A DNA stretch of 36,668 nt. Origin: an uncultured Pelagibacteraceae bacterium (GTDB lineage: Bacteria > Pseudomonadota > Alphaproteobacteria > Pelagibacterales > Pelagibacteraceae). The stretch is from assembly GCA_902546085.1 (NCBI GenBank), contig CACCIO010000010.1:1-36668 (forward strand), written 5' to 3'. Positions 18,853 through 25,424 of this stretch are shown one piece after another (the stretch's first letter is position 1; each line of letters begins with the position of its first letter). The notes beneath the pieces were generated by a model that was not told the origin of the DNA, ran no database searches, and was given only the letters and a program-made list of their open reading frames with translations. A program made the translations under genes and the position numbers.

Positions 18853-20345
18853 ATTACAGGATAAAAGATTTGTAGAGTCAAAATCAAATAAAGTAATCCA
18901 CCCCAAATTTTGATTAATTTATTTATTTTCATAATCTTCTTTTGATTTGATGCAATAAACTTGCTGAAACCAATACTTAGAAATACAGGTATTAGACAAA
19001 ATATATAGGACAATAAAATAAACCAATCGAGATCAGTTAAATATTCTAATTTAGGAATATCATCTTGGAATACAAAGTTATAAGCAATTAACGCTAACAG
19101 TGCTATTATTGATGTGTTAAGTCTAGCCTCATATTTTTCAGTCGGTATCCATAAAACGTACCAAGCAACACAAAGAATTAAAAATACTGGTAACATTATT
19201 TTTAATAAGTAGTGCTGGAAATTTCTCTCAATGTTAATTTCTATATCAAGAACATTTTCGGTTCTTGGTACAATTTTTTGACCATAAATATCATATCTAT
19301 CTTCAGATAATACTTTGCTTTTTACTTCAATACCATTTTCACTTATTTTCCATGCTTTAAGTTTATTTACTTCAGGATTTAAAAATTTATTTAAATTAAG
19401 AAAAACACCAGGTTCTGGTGTAATAAATGTAAGTGAGCCAATATCACTAGAATCTTCTAAATTACTATTAGTATAATTTCCAGCTCCACTTTCAATTCTA
19501 ATAACAAGTTTTTGTTTATCAAACGGAAATTTTCTAAAATCAAATGATTGTCTAAAAAAACCAACTCCTTTTTCAGTTCTCAAAGTTCGAAGCAAATTAT
19601 TATCGATGGTAAGTTGGAATATTTCACTAATTAGAAGTTCTTTGTTTTTTAAACCTTCTCTAACATCAGCATCGTATCTGTATTCATCAAATATAACTGA
19701 CTCTAGAGGCCAGGTTTCAAATTTTCTAGCTTCATTACATATTGAATGCAAAGAATCATTAAATAAATCGGTATCTCTTAAATCTTTTTTTAAATCATTC
19801 CTAATATTAGTAAATTGAGATGTAAAAGACATCTCTAATATACCTTTGGTAGTATCAATATTTTGTATACTTAAAATTTCAAAATTAGATAATTTAAAAT
19901 TATTAAATTTATATTTTCCTGAAGTAATTGAAATATTTTTACCGTTATCTAATTCAAAATTTACTTTTCCTGAATAATAAGTACGTTTAATTAAATCTTC
20001 ATCTTTGATAGTGGATAAGTCTACATTATCTATTTTTTTTACAATTGTTTTATTAGGTATAAAATTTTTATTATCAAATAAAGAATATCTAATTATTGGG
20101 TAATTATTTTTGTCCCTTTTAATTATAATTTTATTATTTTTTCTATTCCAATCATAAGCAAAATGAATACCAGCATCATTTCTTAATTCATTATATTCAA
20201 AATTTCTTTCTCCAAATTTGATTAAATGATCAATTAGATTATTTTCACAAATTCTCTCATCTGAATAAGAATTGGTATTTAAAAAAGATAAACTAATCAA
20301 AAATACAAAGAATATTATATTTTTTATAAATTTTTTTATTCTCAC
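18849..20345 (-). CDS. Prokaryotic pentameric ligand-gated ion channel (Cys-loop receptor family) with extra N-terminal domain
   Basis: This 498-aa protein has a signal peptide (about 1-29) and a novel N-terminal region (about 30-205). A pLGIC extracellular domain follows (about 206-375) with the family FPFDxQ element FRKFPFDKQKL at 270-280 (no flanking Cys pair, as in bacterial members). Four membrane helices come next: M1 about 378-400 with its Pro in KIMLPVFL, M2 about 404-425, M3 about 438-460 and M4 about 475-495. The mature topology (periplasmic ligand domain, inner-membrane pore) follows from this. Bacterial relatives are ELIC, GLIC and DeCLIC; the last also has an added N-terminal domain. 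Ligand and ion selectivity cannot be read here. It is divergent from the next small gene. Confidence 0.88.
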   Translation of the reverse strand: MRIKKFIKNIIFFVFLISLSFLNTNSYSDERICENNLIDHLIKFGERNFEYNELRNDAGIHFAYDWNRKNNKIIIKRDKNNYPIIRYSLFDNKNFIPNKTIVKKIDNVDLSTIKDEDLIKRTYYSGKVNFELDNGKNISITSGKYKFNNFKLSNFEILSIQNIDTTKGILEMSFTSQFTNIRNDLKKDLRDTDLFNDSLHSICNEARKFETWPLESVIFDEYRYDADVREGLKNKELLISEIFQLTIDNNLLRTLRTEKGVGFFRQSFDFRKFPFDKQKLVIRIESGAGNYTNSNLEDSSDIGSLTFITPEPGVFLNLNKFLNPEVNKLKAWKISENGIEVKSKVLSEDRYDIYGQKIVPRTENVLDIEINIERNFQHYLLKIMLPVFLILCVAWYVLWIPTEKYEARLNTSIIALLALIAYNFVFQDDIPKLEYLTDLDWFILLSYIFCLIPVFLSIGFSKFIASNQKKIMKINKLIKIWGGLLYLILTLQIFYPVI

Positions 20346-20364
20346 AAAAACGAATTTAATTAGT

Positions 20365-20370
20365 TATAAT
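20365..20370 (+). promoter_or_regulatory. Putative -10 box (TATAAT) for the 20398 gene
   Basis: A perfect TATAAT lies 27 bp before the ATG at 20398 in the 52-bp divergent gap. The region 17 bp upstream has no strong -35, so this rests on one box only. Confidence 0.4.
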
Positions 20371-20397
20371 GAAGATGTAAATTAAAGAATTAATTCT

Positions 20398-20865
20398 ATG
20401 GCTACAATAAGAAAAACTGCATCAATTGAAAATGGTATTATGCAAGTTTTAAAGATTTTAAATGATGATGAGATATTAGAGGCTATTGGAAAAACATCTT
20501 CATATTTAAGAAAATGTAGTAACCCTAATGATCCTGATAGACACATAGATCACCATGATTCTTTGAAACTTGATATTGCTTGTATAAAAAAAGGGAAAGC
20601 CCCTCCATTATTAAGAGCTCATGAATATATTGTTGCAAATGTTGCAGATAATTTAGACTCTCACAAGCTTAATGATATAGATGAAATGTTAGTAAAGTCG
20701 ACCATTCTACATGGTAAACTCACTGAGGTAGTAAAACAATCTGAGGATCCTAAAAGTGAGCAGGGTATTGAATTTTCTAAGTTAGAAAAAAAGAAAATAA
20801 TGGAAGCTATTAAGAATTTAGAAGATAAGATTATGAAAATAAAAATTACAGTAGATCAAAAGTAA
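20398..20865 (+). CDS. Small HTH-like protein of unknown function
   Basis: A 155-aa cytoplasmic protein with no signal or membrane segment. The N-terminal half contains a possible helix-turn-helix: EILEAIGKTSSYLRKCSNPN, followed by DHHDSLKLDIACIKKGKAPP. This resembles alphaproteobacterial CII-like small regulators that read GKS-x-x-LVRKWSDP and then a helix with LDxAC. The C-terminal half is a charged helical region (LEKKKIMEAIKNLEDKIM) that could dimerise. It is divergent from the channel gene and abuts the protease gene tail to tail. The HTH reading is tentative. Confidence 0.6.
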   Translation: MATIRKTASIENGIMQVLKILNDDEILEAIGKTSSYLRKCSNPNDPDRHIDHHDSLKLDIACIKKGKAPPLLRAHEYIVANVADNLDSHKLNDIDEMLVKSTILHGKLTEVVKQSEDPKSEQGIEFSKLEKKKIMEAIKNLEDKIMKIKITVDQK

Positions 20866-22155
20866 TTATACATTTTCAAATTTATCCCACTCTCCATCTT
20901 CGTTATAATCATAAGCAATAACATCTGTTTTACCATCTTCATCTTCGTCAATTTCAGCTTCGTCAGCATTACCATTGTTATTTTTATCAATTAAAATAAC
21001 TTCAAAATTATTATCTTCATTTTTATCTATAGCTACAATTTCAATGATTCCATCCTCGTTTTCATCACCATAGGCAATTTCATAAATACCATTTTTGTTT
21101 TCATCTACAAGCCAAGCATCAATAATACCATTTTTATTCATATCAACTTCTCTTGCATCAGATAAATCAACAGATCCTTTCTCAGATTTTTTCTTTTTTT
21201 TCTTTTTTATCCAAGTGTTACCTTTTTCTTTTTTTTGAATATATTTGCTTTTCTTCTTTTCAATTTTTTTTGGTTTTTCATTAATAAAATCAATTACATC
21301 ATTAATAGCTATTGCAAAATTGAGATTCTCACCTTCAGAGGTAAATGTATTTAAACCAATTAATTCTTTATTTTTATTAAATAGGGGACCACCAGAGTTG
21401 CCAGGGTTAATAGCAGCTTGAGTTTGGATAACATTGGCTGTATGACGCGAACCTTCGTATCTCCAATTATAATTAGGTCTTACCTGGCTTATCATACCTG
21501 AAGTGAAAGTCCAGAGAAGTCCTTCTGGATGTCCAATAGCAAAAGAAGTTTGTCCTGGTCGAATTCTATCAAATTTTCCATAAACTACTGGCTTTAATCT
21601 TACAGGTAACTTTTCAACCTCAAGCATTGCAAGATCTTTAGTTTTATTTACTTTGATAAGTTTAGCGTTATGTGACGGAACTTGTGAAATTAAATAATTT
21701 TCATCGACCATACTATTTGGTTTTAACCAAACACTTAATTGATCTGATCCATTGATTACATGCCAGTTAGTGATTATCTGAAGTTTACCCTTGTTATTAA
21801 TTACAAACCCTGACCCAACACCTTTAATTCTATTATTTTTCCTATTTCCTATAAAAACTACACTTGTTGAAAAATCATCATAAATATCTTCAGCTCCTTT
21901 AAATTTAGGTTGGCTTCTATTTTTATTGTTTTTAATAATTTCTTCTTCTTTTTCTTTTAAGGCTTCATTTAAATCGGTTACATTTTCTAAAAGATTTTCT
22001 GCATTCTCTTCATCTACTAAATTAGTATCATTTACTGCGTAGGAAGCATTAGACATTACTTTAGCATTATTAACTTCCCTAATATCAAAAGCATTCGATT
22101 TAGTTGAAGCAAATGAAAATAAAATAAAAGAAATTATTACTAATCTTAAACTCAT
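20866..22155 (-). CDS. Secreted trypsin-like (S1/HtrA-type) serine protease with seven calcium-loop repeats
   Basis: A 429-aa exported protease with a signal peptide at about 1-22 (FASTKSNA). A poorly conserved acidic/helical spacer runs to about 90. The chymotrypsin-fold domain (about 91-292) has the triad His132 (ITNWHVI), Asp174 (KTKDLAML) and Ser254 (INPGNSGGPLF). A basic linker (about 294-328) contains TWIKKK at 314-319. The C-terminus is seven exact 13-residue repeats of the DxNxDGxxD type. No PDZ domain is present, unlike DegP. The start is the ATG at 22155, 1 bp after the upstream caspase-like gene, so the two are co-transcribed. The repeats probably bind Ca2+ outside the cytoplasm; the target is unknown. 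Confidence 0.85.
   Translation of the reverse strand: MSLRLVIISFILFSFASTKSNAFDIREVNNAKVMSNASYAVNDTNLVDEENAENLLENVTDLNEALKEKEEEIIKNNKNRSQPKFKGAEDIYDDFSTSVVFIGNRKNNRIKGVGSGFVINNKGKLQIITNWHVINGSDQLSVWLKPNSMVDENYLISQVPSHNAKLIKVNKTKDLAMLEVEKLPVRLKPVVYGKFDRIRPGQTSFAIGHPEGLLWTFTSGMISQVRPNYNWRYEGSRHTANVIQTQAAINPGNSGGPLFNKNKELIGLNTFTSEGENLNFAIAINDVIDFINEKPKKIEKKKSKYIQKKEKGNTWIKKKKKKKSEKGSVDLSDAREVDMNKNGIIDAWLVDENKNGIYEIAYGDENEDGIIEIVAIDKNEDNNFEVILIDKNNNGNADEAEIDEDEDGKTDVIAYDYNEDGEWDKFENV
20872..21144 (-). repeat. Seven tandem 13-residue calcium-binding-like repeats in the protease C-terminus
   Basis: Residues 338-428 divide without gaps into seven units of 13: DMNKNGIIDAWLV, DENKNGIYEIAYG, DENEDGIIEIVAI, DKNEDNNFEVILI, DKNNNGNADEAEI, DEDEDGKTDVIAY and DYNEDGEWDKFEN. 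Asp at positions 1 and often 5, Gly at 6, and an acidic residue at 9 match an EF-hand-like or dockerin/thrombospondin-3-type Ca2+ loop. Unit 4 lacks the Gly. Confidence 0.8.
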
Positions 22156-22156
22156 A

Positions 22157-23617
22157 TTATTTTTTAGCTATAAAAATAAAATCTCCTCCACCATGACCCC
22201 AAGTTGGTGGATTATATAAAAATGGCTGTTGATCCATACCTGCATGGGCGATATGTATTCTGTAACCAATTGTTTGAAGATTTATTGCAGTTTCATTATT
22301 TTTTAAAGATTCTATAAAGCTGAGAGCAAAAATTGAATGTTTACCTTTTCCGCTATCTTCTACAGGTTCATTGCTCCCTGAAGTCAAAACAACCCTAGCT
22401 CTTCTGTCTAATAATTTTTTAAATGCTCTGTTTTTTCTCTCCAAATTTTCAGGAGTGTCCTCAATCATATTTACACCTTTAAATTTCGAACCAACATAGC
22501 AGGAGTCCACCATTACTGCTAAATGGTGTGCTGGTATTTCCTCTAAAAATATATTTAAATCTTTAATATTTATCCAGTCACGTGGGTCCCAATTTTTGTT
22601 TCCATCTACTGGTATCCAATATGATTGATTGCCCTTAATATCTCCATGACCTGAATAATAAATTAGTACATAATCTTTATCTGTTGTTATTTTAGATAAT
22701 TCTATAAATGCCTCAAATAGTTTATCCCTTGTAGCATCTAAAACAGTTATTATTTTTTCAAATTCATAATTTTTTTGCAAAATTTTTTTTATTTCATTAA
22801 CATCATTTTTTGGAGATGTTAAACTTGCCCAATTAACATAGTTGGAATTCCCTATTAAAAGTGCATAGTATTTACCATTAGGTTTTATTTCTATATTTTC
22901 ATCTTTGTAAGAATTATCCTGTGCAATCATACTGTTTGATTTTTTAAATGAATTTAGTTTTGCAATTGCATCATTTTTTGAATTAAAAAATTCAAATTCT
23001 ACAATATTTCCATTGCTTGTTTCTCCAAATCCTCTACCAATTGAACCTACTTGAACAAATCCACCTGACATTTTTAAATTTTTATTACAATTAAGTATAA
23101 CATCTCCAGACAATCCCGATCTTCTTGCTGTTAACAAACTATCAACTTCACATCTATTTTTTTTACTTTCAAAGTAAGCAATGCCATCACTTAAACTATA
23201 AAATGATTGGCCGTTTGACTCTATAAGCTTAGATTTTTTATCTGATTTAACATAACCATAAACGTATTCAGGCTCTTCATTATTATCTATTGGTTTTATA
23301 ATTGCAGCAAAATAAAAATCTGCTTTCGGAAGATCTTCTATATTTTTATGTTTTTTTAATTTTGTTTTAATATCTTTGACTTTTTCTTTACTTTTTTTAG
23401 TAATCCAAGATTTAGATTCTTTAATTTTTTCTTTTAGTTTTTTTTTATTTTCTTTAACTTCTTTTTTTTTAATCCAGGAATTAGTTTTTTCTTTTTCTAC
23501 TTTTTTGACAGTTTCAGTTTTATCTTTCTTTTTTATCCAAGAAGTTTCTGATTGGGCAAAAGTGATTAAACCCAGTAAAATAGTTATGACAATAATTATA
23601 TTTTTTAAATATTGCAT
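22157..23617 (-). CDS. Secreted caspase-like cysteine protease (peptidase C14, orthocaspase type)
   Basis: From the ATG at 23617 (486 aa) the protein opens with a signal peptide (MQYLKNIIIVITILLGLITF). A Lys-rich region carries three spaced motifs: SWIKKK at 26-31, SWIKKK at 47-52 and SWITKK at 70-75. A middle beta-rich domain (about 98-222) is not recognised. The C14 caspase-fold domain (about 248-470) has YYALLIGNSNY, the catalytic His324 in LIYYSGHGD and Cys373 in VMVDSCYVG. An upstream in-frame start at 23698 would bury the signal peptide and overlap the preceding gene, so it was rejected. Orthocaspases usually cut after Arg or Lys. It is 1 bp ahead of the trypsin-like protease gene. Confidence 0.85.
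   Translation of the reverse strand: MQYLKNIIIVITILLGLITFAQSETSWIKKKDKTETVKKVEKEKTNSWIKKKEVKENKKKLKEKIKESKSWITKKSKEKVKDIKTKLKKHKNIEDLPKADFYFAAIIKPIDNNEEPEYVYGYVKSDKKSKLIESNGQSFYSLSDGIAYFESKKNRCEVDSLLTARRSGLSGDVILNCNKNLKMSGGFVQVGSIGRGFGETSNGNIVEFEFFNSKNDAIAKLNSFKKSNSMIAQDNSYKDENIEIKPNGKYYALLIGNSNYVNWASLTSPKNDVNEIKKILQKNYEFEKIITVLDATRDKLFEAFIELSKITTDKDYVLIYYSGHGDIKGNQSYWIPVDGNKNWDPRDWINIKDLNIFLEEIPAHHLAVMVDSCYVGSKFKGVNMIEDTPENLERKNRAFKKLLDRRARVVLTSGSNEPVEDSGKGKHSIFALSFIESLKNNETAINLQTIGYRIHIAHAGMDQQPFLYNPPTWGHGGGDFIFIAKK
23384..23542 (-). repeat. Three (S)WI(K/T)KK motifs at about 21-23-residue spacing
   Basis: The motif occurs at residues 26-31, 47-52 and 70-75 of the caspase-like protein, right after the signal peptide, embedded in Lys/Glu helices. 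A fourth copy (TWIKKK) is in the linker of the neighbouring protease. Tryptophan is rare in this AT-rich genome, so its conservation is notable. Confidence 0.65.
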
Positions 23618-23664
23618 AAGAAATATTACATAAAAATTACTATGATTTAAATAGCTCTTAGTTA

Positions 23665-23862
23665 TTATCTTGGCAATCTTCCACCAGAATTTAAACAATC
23701 TTCAATTGTACTATAACTTACGTATTTCTTTGTTTGTTTGTAATATTGTGATCCTTTTTCATGACAGATATTACTTGATGATTTTTTCACATTTGGATTA
23801 TTATTTTGAATATTGTCACATCCAGCAATAAATAAAAAGATTAATAGAATTATTTTTTTCAT
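23665..23862 (-). CDS. Small lipoprotein, unknown function
   Basis: A 65-aa protein with a signal peptide ending in a lipobox (FLFIAGC, Cys about 15), so it should be lipid-anchored. The mature part is short, with two further cysteines (NICHEKG and IEDCLNSGG) that may pair. The start overlaps the upstream stop by one base (TAATG), showing coupling to the 23862-24239 gene. No family recognised. Confidence 0.7.
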   Translation of the reverse strand: MKKIILLIFLFIAGCDNIQNNNPNVKKSSSNICHEKGSQYYKQTKKYVSYSTIEDCLNSGGRLPR

Positions 23863-24239
23863 TAAAATAATTTACCTTCATCATTTACCTTTGGAAGGTC
23901 TTTTAAATTAATTACTTTAAATTGACAAATCACTTCACCTTTAGAGTTCTTATACTCACCAGTGTTTCTATTAATAATAGAACCATATTGAATTCTAATA
24001 TAGTTAGTTTTGTAATCTGTAACGTTGTAATGGTTTTTAAATCTTTTTGTTCTAATGTTGTAATTACTAGACAAATAATGACCACTAAGACGGTAATATC
24101 TGTCATCACACTTTAAATATGTATATTTAGGTTCAGAAGCATTTACAGTTGTACCTAAAGTACTCATTAATACTAATGTAGATAAAAATTTACTGTAAGA
24201 AAAAAACAATCTTGTAATTGATGAGAAAATTAGTTTCAT
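23862..24239 (-). CDS. Small secreted protein, unknown function
   Basis: A 125-aa protein with an N-terminal hydrophobic stretch ending near TTVNASEP (about residue 35). The mature part of about 90 residues is Tyr/Asn-rich and beta-like, with two cysteines (LKCDDRYY and VICQFKV) that could form a disulfide. The signal region is longer than usual: the frame begins MKLIFSSITRLFF, and an internal Met at about 25 is too close to the cleavage site to be the start. A strong hairpin ends 11 bp upstream of the ATG. No family recognised. Confidence 0.65.
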   Translation of the reverse strand: MKLIFSSITRLFFSYSKFLSTLVLMSTLGTTVNASEPKYTYLKCDDRYYRLSGHYLSSNYNIRTKRFKNHYNVTDYKTNYIRIQYGSIINRNTGEYKNSKGEVICQFKVINLKDLPKVNDEGKLF

Positions 24240-24250
24240 AATAAAATCTT

Positions 24251-24276
24251 ATCTCCCCTAAATAAATAGGGGAGAT
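24251..24276 (-). terminator. Perfect 10-bp hairpin (terminator or attenuator) between two small genes
   Basis: ATCTCCCCTA, a 6-base loop (AATAAA) and TAGGGGAGAT form a perfect 10-bp stem, the most GC-rich structure in this intergenic stretch. In the minus direction it is followed by AAGATTTTATT, a weak U-rich tail, and then the ATG at 24239. It lies after the stop of the 24287-24493 gene. It could stop or reduce transcription from that gene into the downstream set. Confidence 0.55.
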
Positions 24277-24286
24277 TTACATAAAA

Positions 24287-24493
24287 TTAGCCACCCTCCT
24301 TATTCATATTGATTAATACAGATCCAATAACACCAAAAATAATTGGTGAGAATCTAGATACAGAACCCATAAATGGAGTAAGATTTACACCCATCCAAGA
24401 TAATGCAAAGTCTGCAACTGCAAATATTAAAAGTAAACTTCCTAATATCTGTAATACAGAAAAGTTATTTTCTTTTGTTTTTAATTTAGTCAT
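24287..24493 (-). CDS. Small two-helix membrane protein, unknown function
   Basis: A 68-aa protein from the ATG at 24493 (MTKLKTKENN). It has two hydrophobic helices: about 12-34 (VLQILGSLLLIFAVADFALS) and 43-62. The start is decided by a strong ribosome-binding site AGGAG 7 bp upstream; an in-frame ATG at 24523 has none. It is the first gene of the leftward set, reading away from the palindromic operator-like region. No family recognised. Confidence 0.65.
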   Translation of the reverse strand: MTKLKTKENNFSVLQILGSLLLIFAVADFALSWMGVNLTPFMGSVSRFSPIIFGVIGSVLINMNKEGG

Positions 24494-24500
24494 TTTTTTT

Positions 24501-24505
24501 CTCCT
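24501..24505 (-). promoter_or_regulatory. Strong Shine-Dalgarno (AGGAG) fixing the start at 24493
   Basis: AGGAG on the minus strand, 7 bp from ATG 24493. Most genes in this window have weak or no such site, so this one suggests high expression. Confidence 0.6.
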
Positions 24506-24544
24506 TTTGTTGTTGTTTGTCATGCTTCTTATTTAATTGATGAA

Positions 24545-24550
24545 ATTGTA
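24545..24550 (-). promoter_or_regulatory. Putative -10 box (TACAAT) for the leftward small-gene set
   Basis: TACAAT on the minus strand, about 45 bp of leader before ATG 24493. The outermost TGGACAAG arm of the palindrome array falls just upstream of it, between the -10 and any -35 position, where a bound protein would block polymerase. No good -35 is seen. Confidence 0.35.
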
Positions 24551-24555
24551 AATAG

Positions 24556-24622
24556 CTTGTCCATCTTTAAAAAATATTTTGGACAAATAATCTGTCCTAA
24601 AAATAATCTTATCTTGGACAAG
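24556..24622. promoter_or_regulatory. Two tandem palindromic TGTCC-N18-GGACA units (operator candidate)
   Basis: Four TGTCC/GGACA half-sites alternate in orientation at 24558, 24581, 24593 and 24616, spaced 23, 12 and 23 bp. This gives two identical-geometry units 35 bp apart, plus a central GGACA-N7-TGTCC. The outer arms CTTGTCCA and TGGACAAG are perfect 8-bp inverted copies, and each unit ends in GGACAA(A/G)TAAT. It lies in the divergent gap between the leftward 24493 gene and the rightward lipoprotein, next to a run of 13 A (24628-24640). Confidence 0.6.
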
Positions 24623-24653
24623 TAATTAAAAAAAAAAAAATTAAATTAGAATT

Positions 24654-24920
24654 ATGAAAAAAATAATTACAATAATATTTTTAATTTTATTAAGTGGTTG
24701 TGCAACTGGTACCTACACAAGTAGAGATGGTGATAATTCTAATCTAAATCATGATACCATGTATTGTAAGTCTTTAGCTCGATCAAAGCATCCAGGTTAT
24801 ATTTGTAAAAATCCATTGATGTGTGCTCCTGAAGAATTCAATATTGTTATTAATGAATTAACTCAGTACGAGGCTGTATTTCAGAACTGCATGTTAAGGA
24901 AGGGCTATAATTATAATTAA
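24654..24920 (+). CDS. Small lipoprotein with FQNCM-K-GY type C-terminus
   Basis: An 88-aa protein with a lipobox (LILLSGC, Cys about 16). The mature part has cysteines at MYCKSLAR, YICKN, LMCAPEE and VFQNCMLRKGY. The ending FQNCMxxKGY is common in small proteobacterial lipoproteins of unknown role. It is the first gene of the rightward operon that runs through the TerB-like and coiled-coil genes; the next gene begins 3 bp later. Confidence 0.7.
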   Translation: MKKIITIIFLILLSGCATGTYTSRDGDNSNLNHDTMYCKSLARSKHPGYICKNPLMCAPEEFNIVINELTQYEAVFQNCMLRKGYNYN

Positions 24921-24923
24921 TTT

Positions 24924-25424
24924 ATGAGTATTCATTCTTTTCAAAATGTGGTTAGTTTAGAGAAATCAGGAACTTGTATGTGGGAAAAATACAGAAAAGA
25001 AAGCAAACAAACTATATGTATCATTGGTGTTTTAACTCTTGCAGCTAAGCTATGTAAGGCAGATGGCCATTTTTCAATTGAGGAAGAAGAAGAAATTTTA
25101 TCAATAATACCTCACGATAAAGATCAAAAAAGATTGTTATTAAGAATTTTAGACGAAGCTGCAGCTGATCCAAATCCAATCGTGTTTCATGCTGCGAGAA
25201 TAAAAAGATTAATTGGCAATGAACATCAAGATTTTTTAGAATTTATTATTGCTGTTTTATATAGACTTGCCCATAGTGATCATGTTTATCATGATGAGGA
25301 AGATAAAGCTATTAGAGAAGTAGCTAGAGTATTTGGAGTTGAGAAATCCTACATAGATATATTTAAAGAAACAACAGTAAAGTTTTTTAAATACAAATAT
25401 TTTAGAAAAGGTCAAAATGCCTAA
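24924..25424 (+). CDS. TerB/DjlA-N-terminal-like all-helical protein
   Basis: A 166-aa cytoplasmic protein. The central domain (about 30-150) matches the TerB/DjlA N-terminal fold: LTLAAKLCKADGHFSIEEEE, followed later by AVLYRLAHSDHVYHDEED, with DG-x-(F/Y)-x-x-E-E acidic loops in both halves, then IREVARVFGV. DjlA also has a C-terminal J domain; here the protein ends without one. TerB-like domains in tellurite-resistance and DjlA systems sit at the inner face of membranes and can bind metal through these acidic loops. The gene overlaps the next by 8 bp, so the two products probably work together. Confidence 0.78.
   Translation: MSIHSFQNVVSLEKSGTCMWEKYRKESKQTICIIGVLTLAAKLCKADGHFSIEEEEEILSIIPHDKDQKRLLLRILDEAAADPNPIVFHAARIKRLIGNEHQDFLEFIIAVLYRLAHSDHVYHDEEDKAIREVARVFGVEKSYIDIFKETTVKFFKYKYFRKGQNA

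Noticed and set aside
20866..23617. The caspase-like/trypsin-like pair as an intracellular anti-phage or cell-suicide system
   Set aside because: Both proteins have signal peptides, so they should act outside the cytoplasm, and no nucleotide-sensing or phage-recognition module is encoded beside them.
23617..23698. Upstream start for the caspase-like gene at 23698
   Set aside because: It would place 27 residues before an evident signal peptide and overlap the preceding lipoprotein gene.
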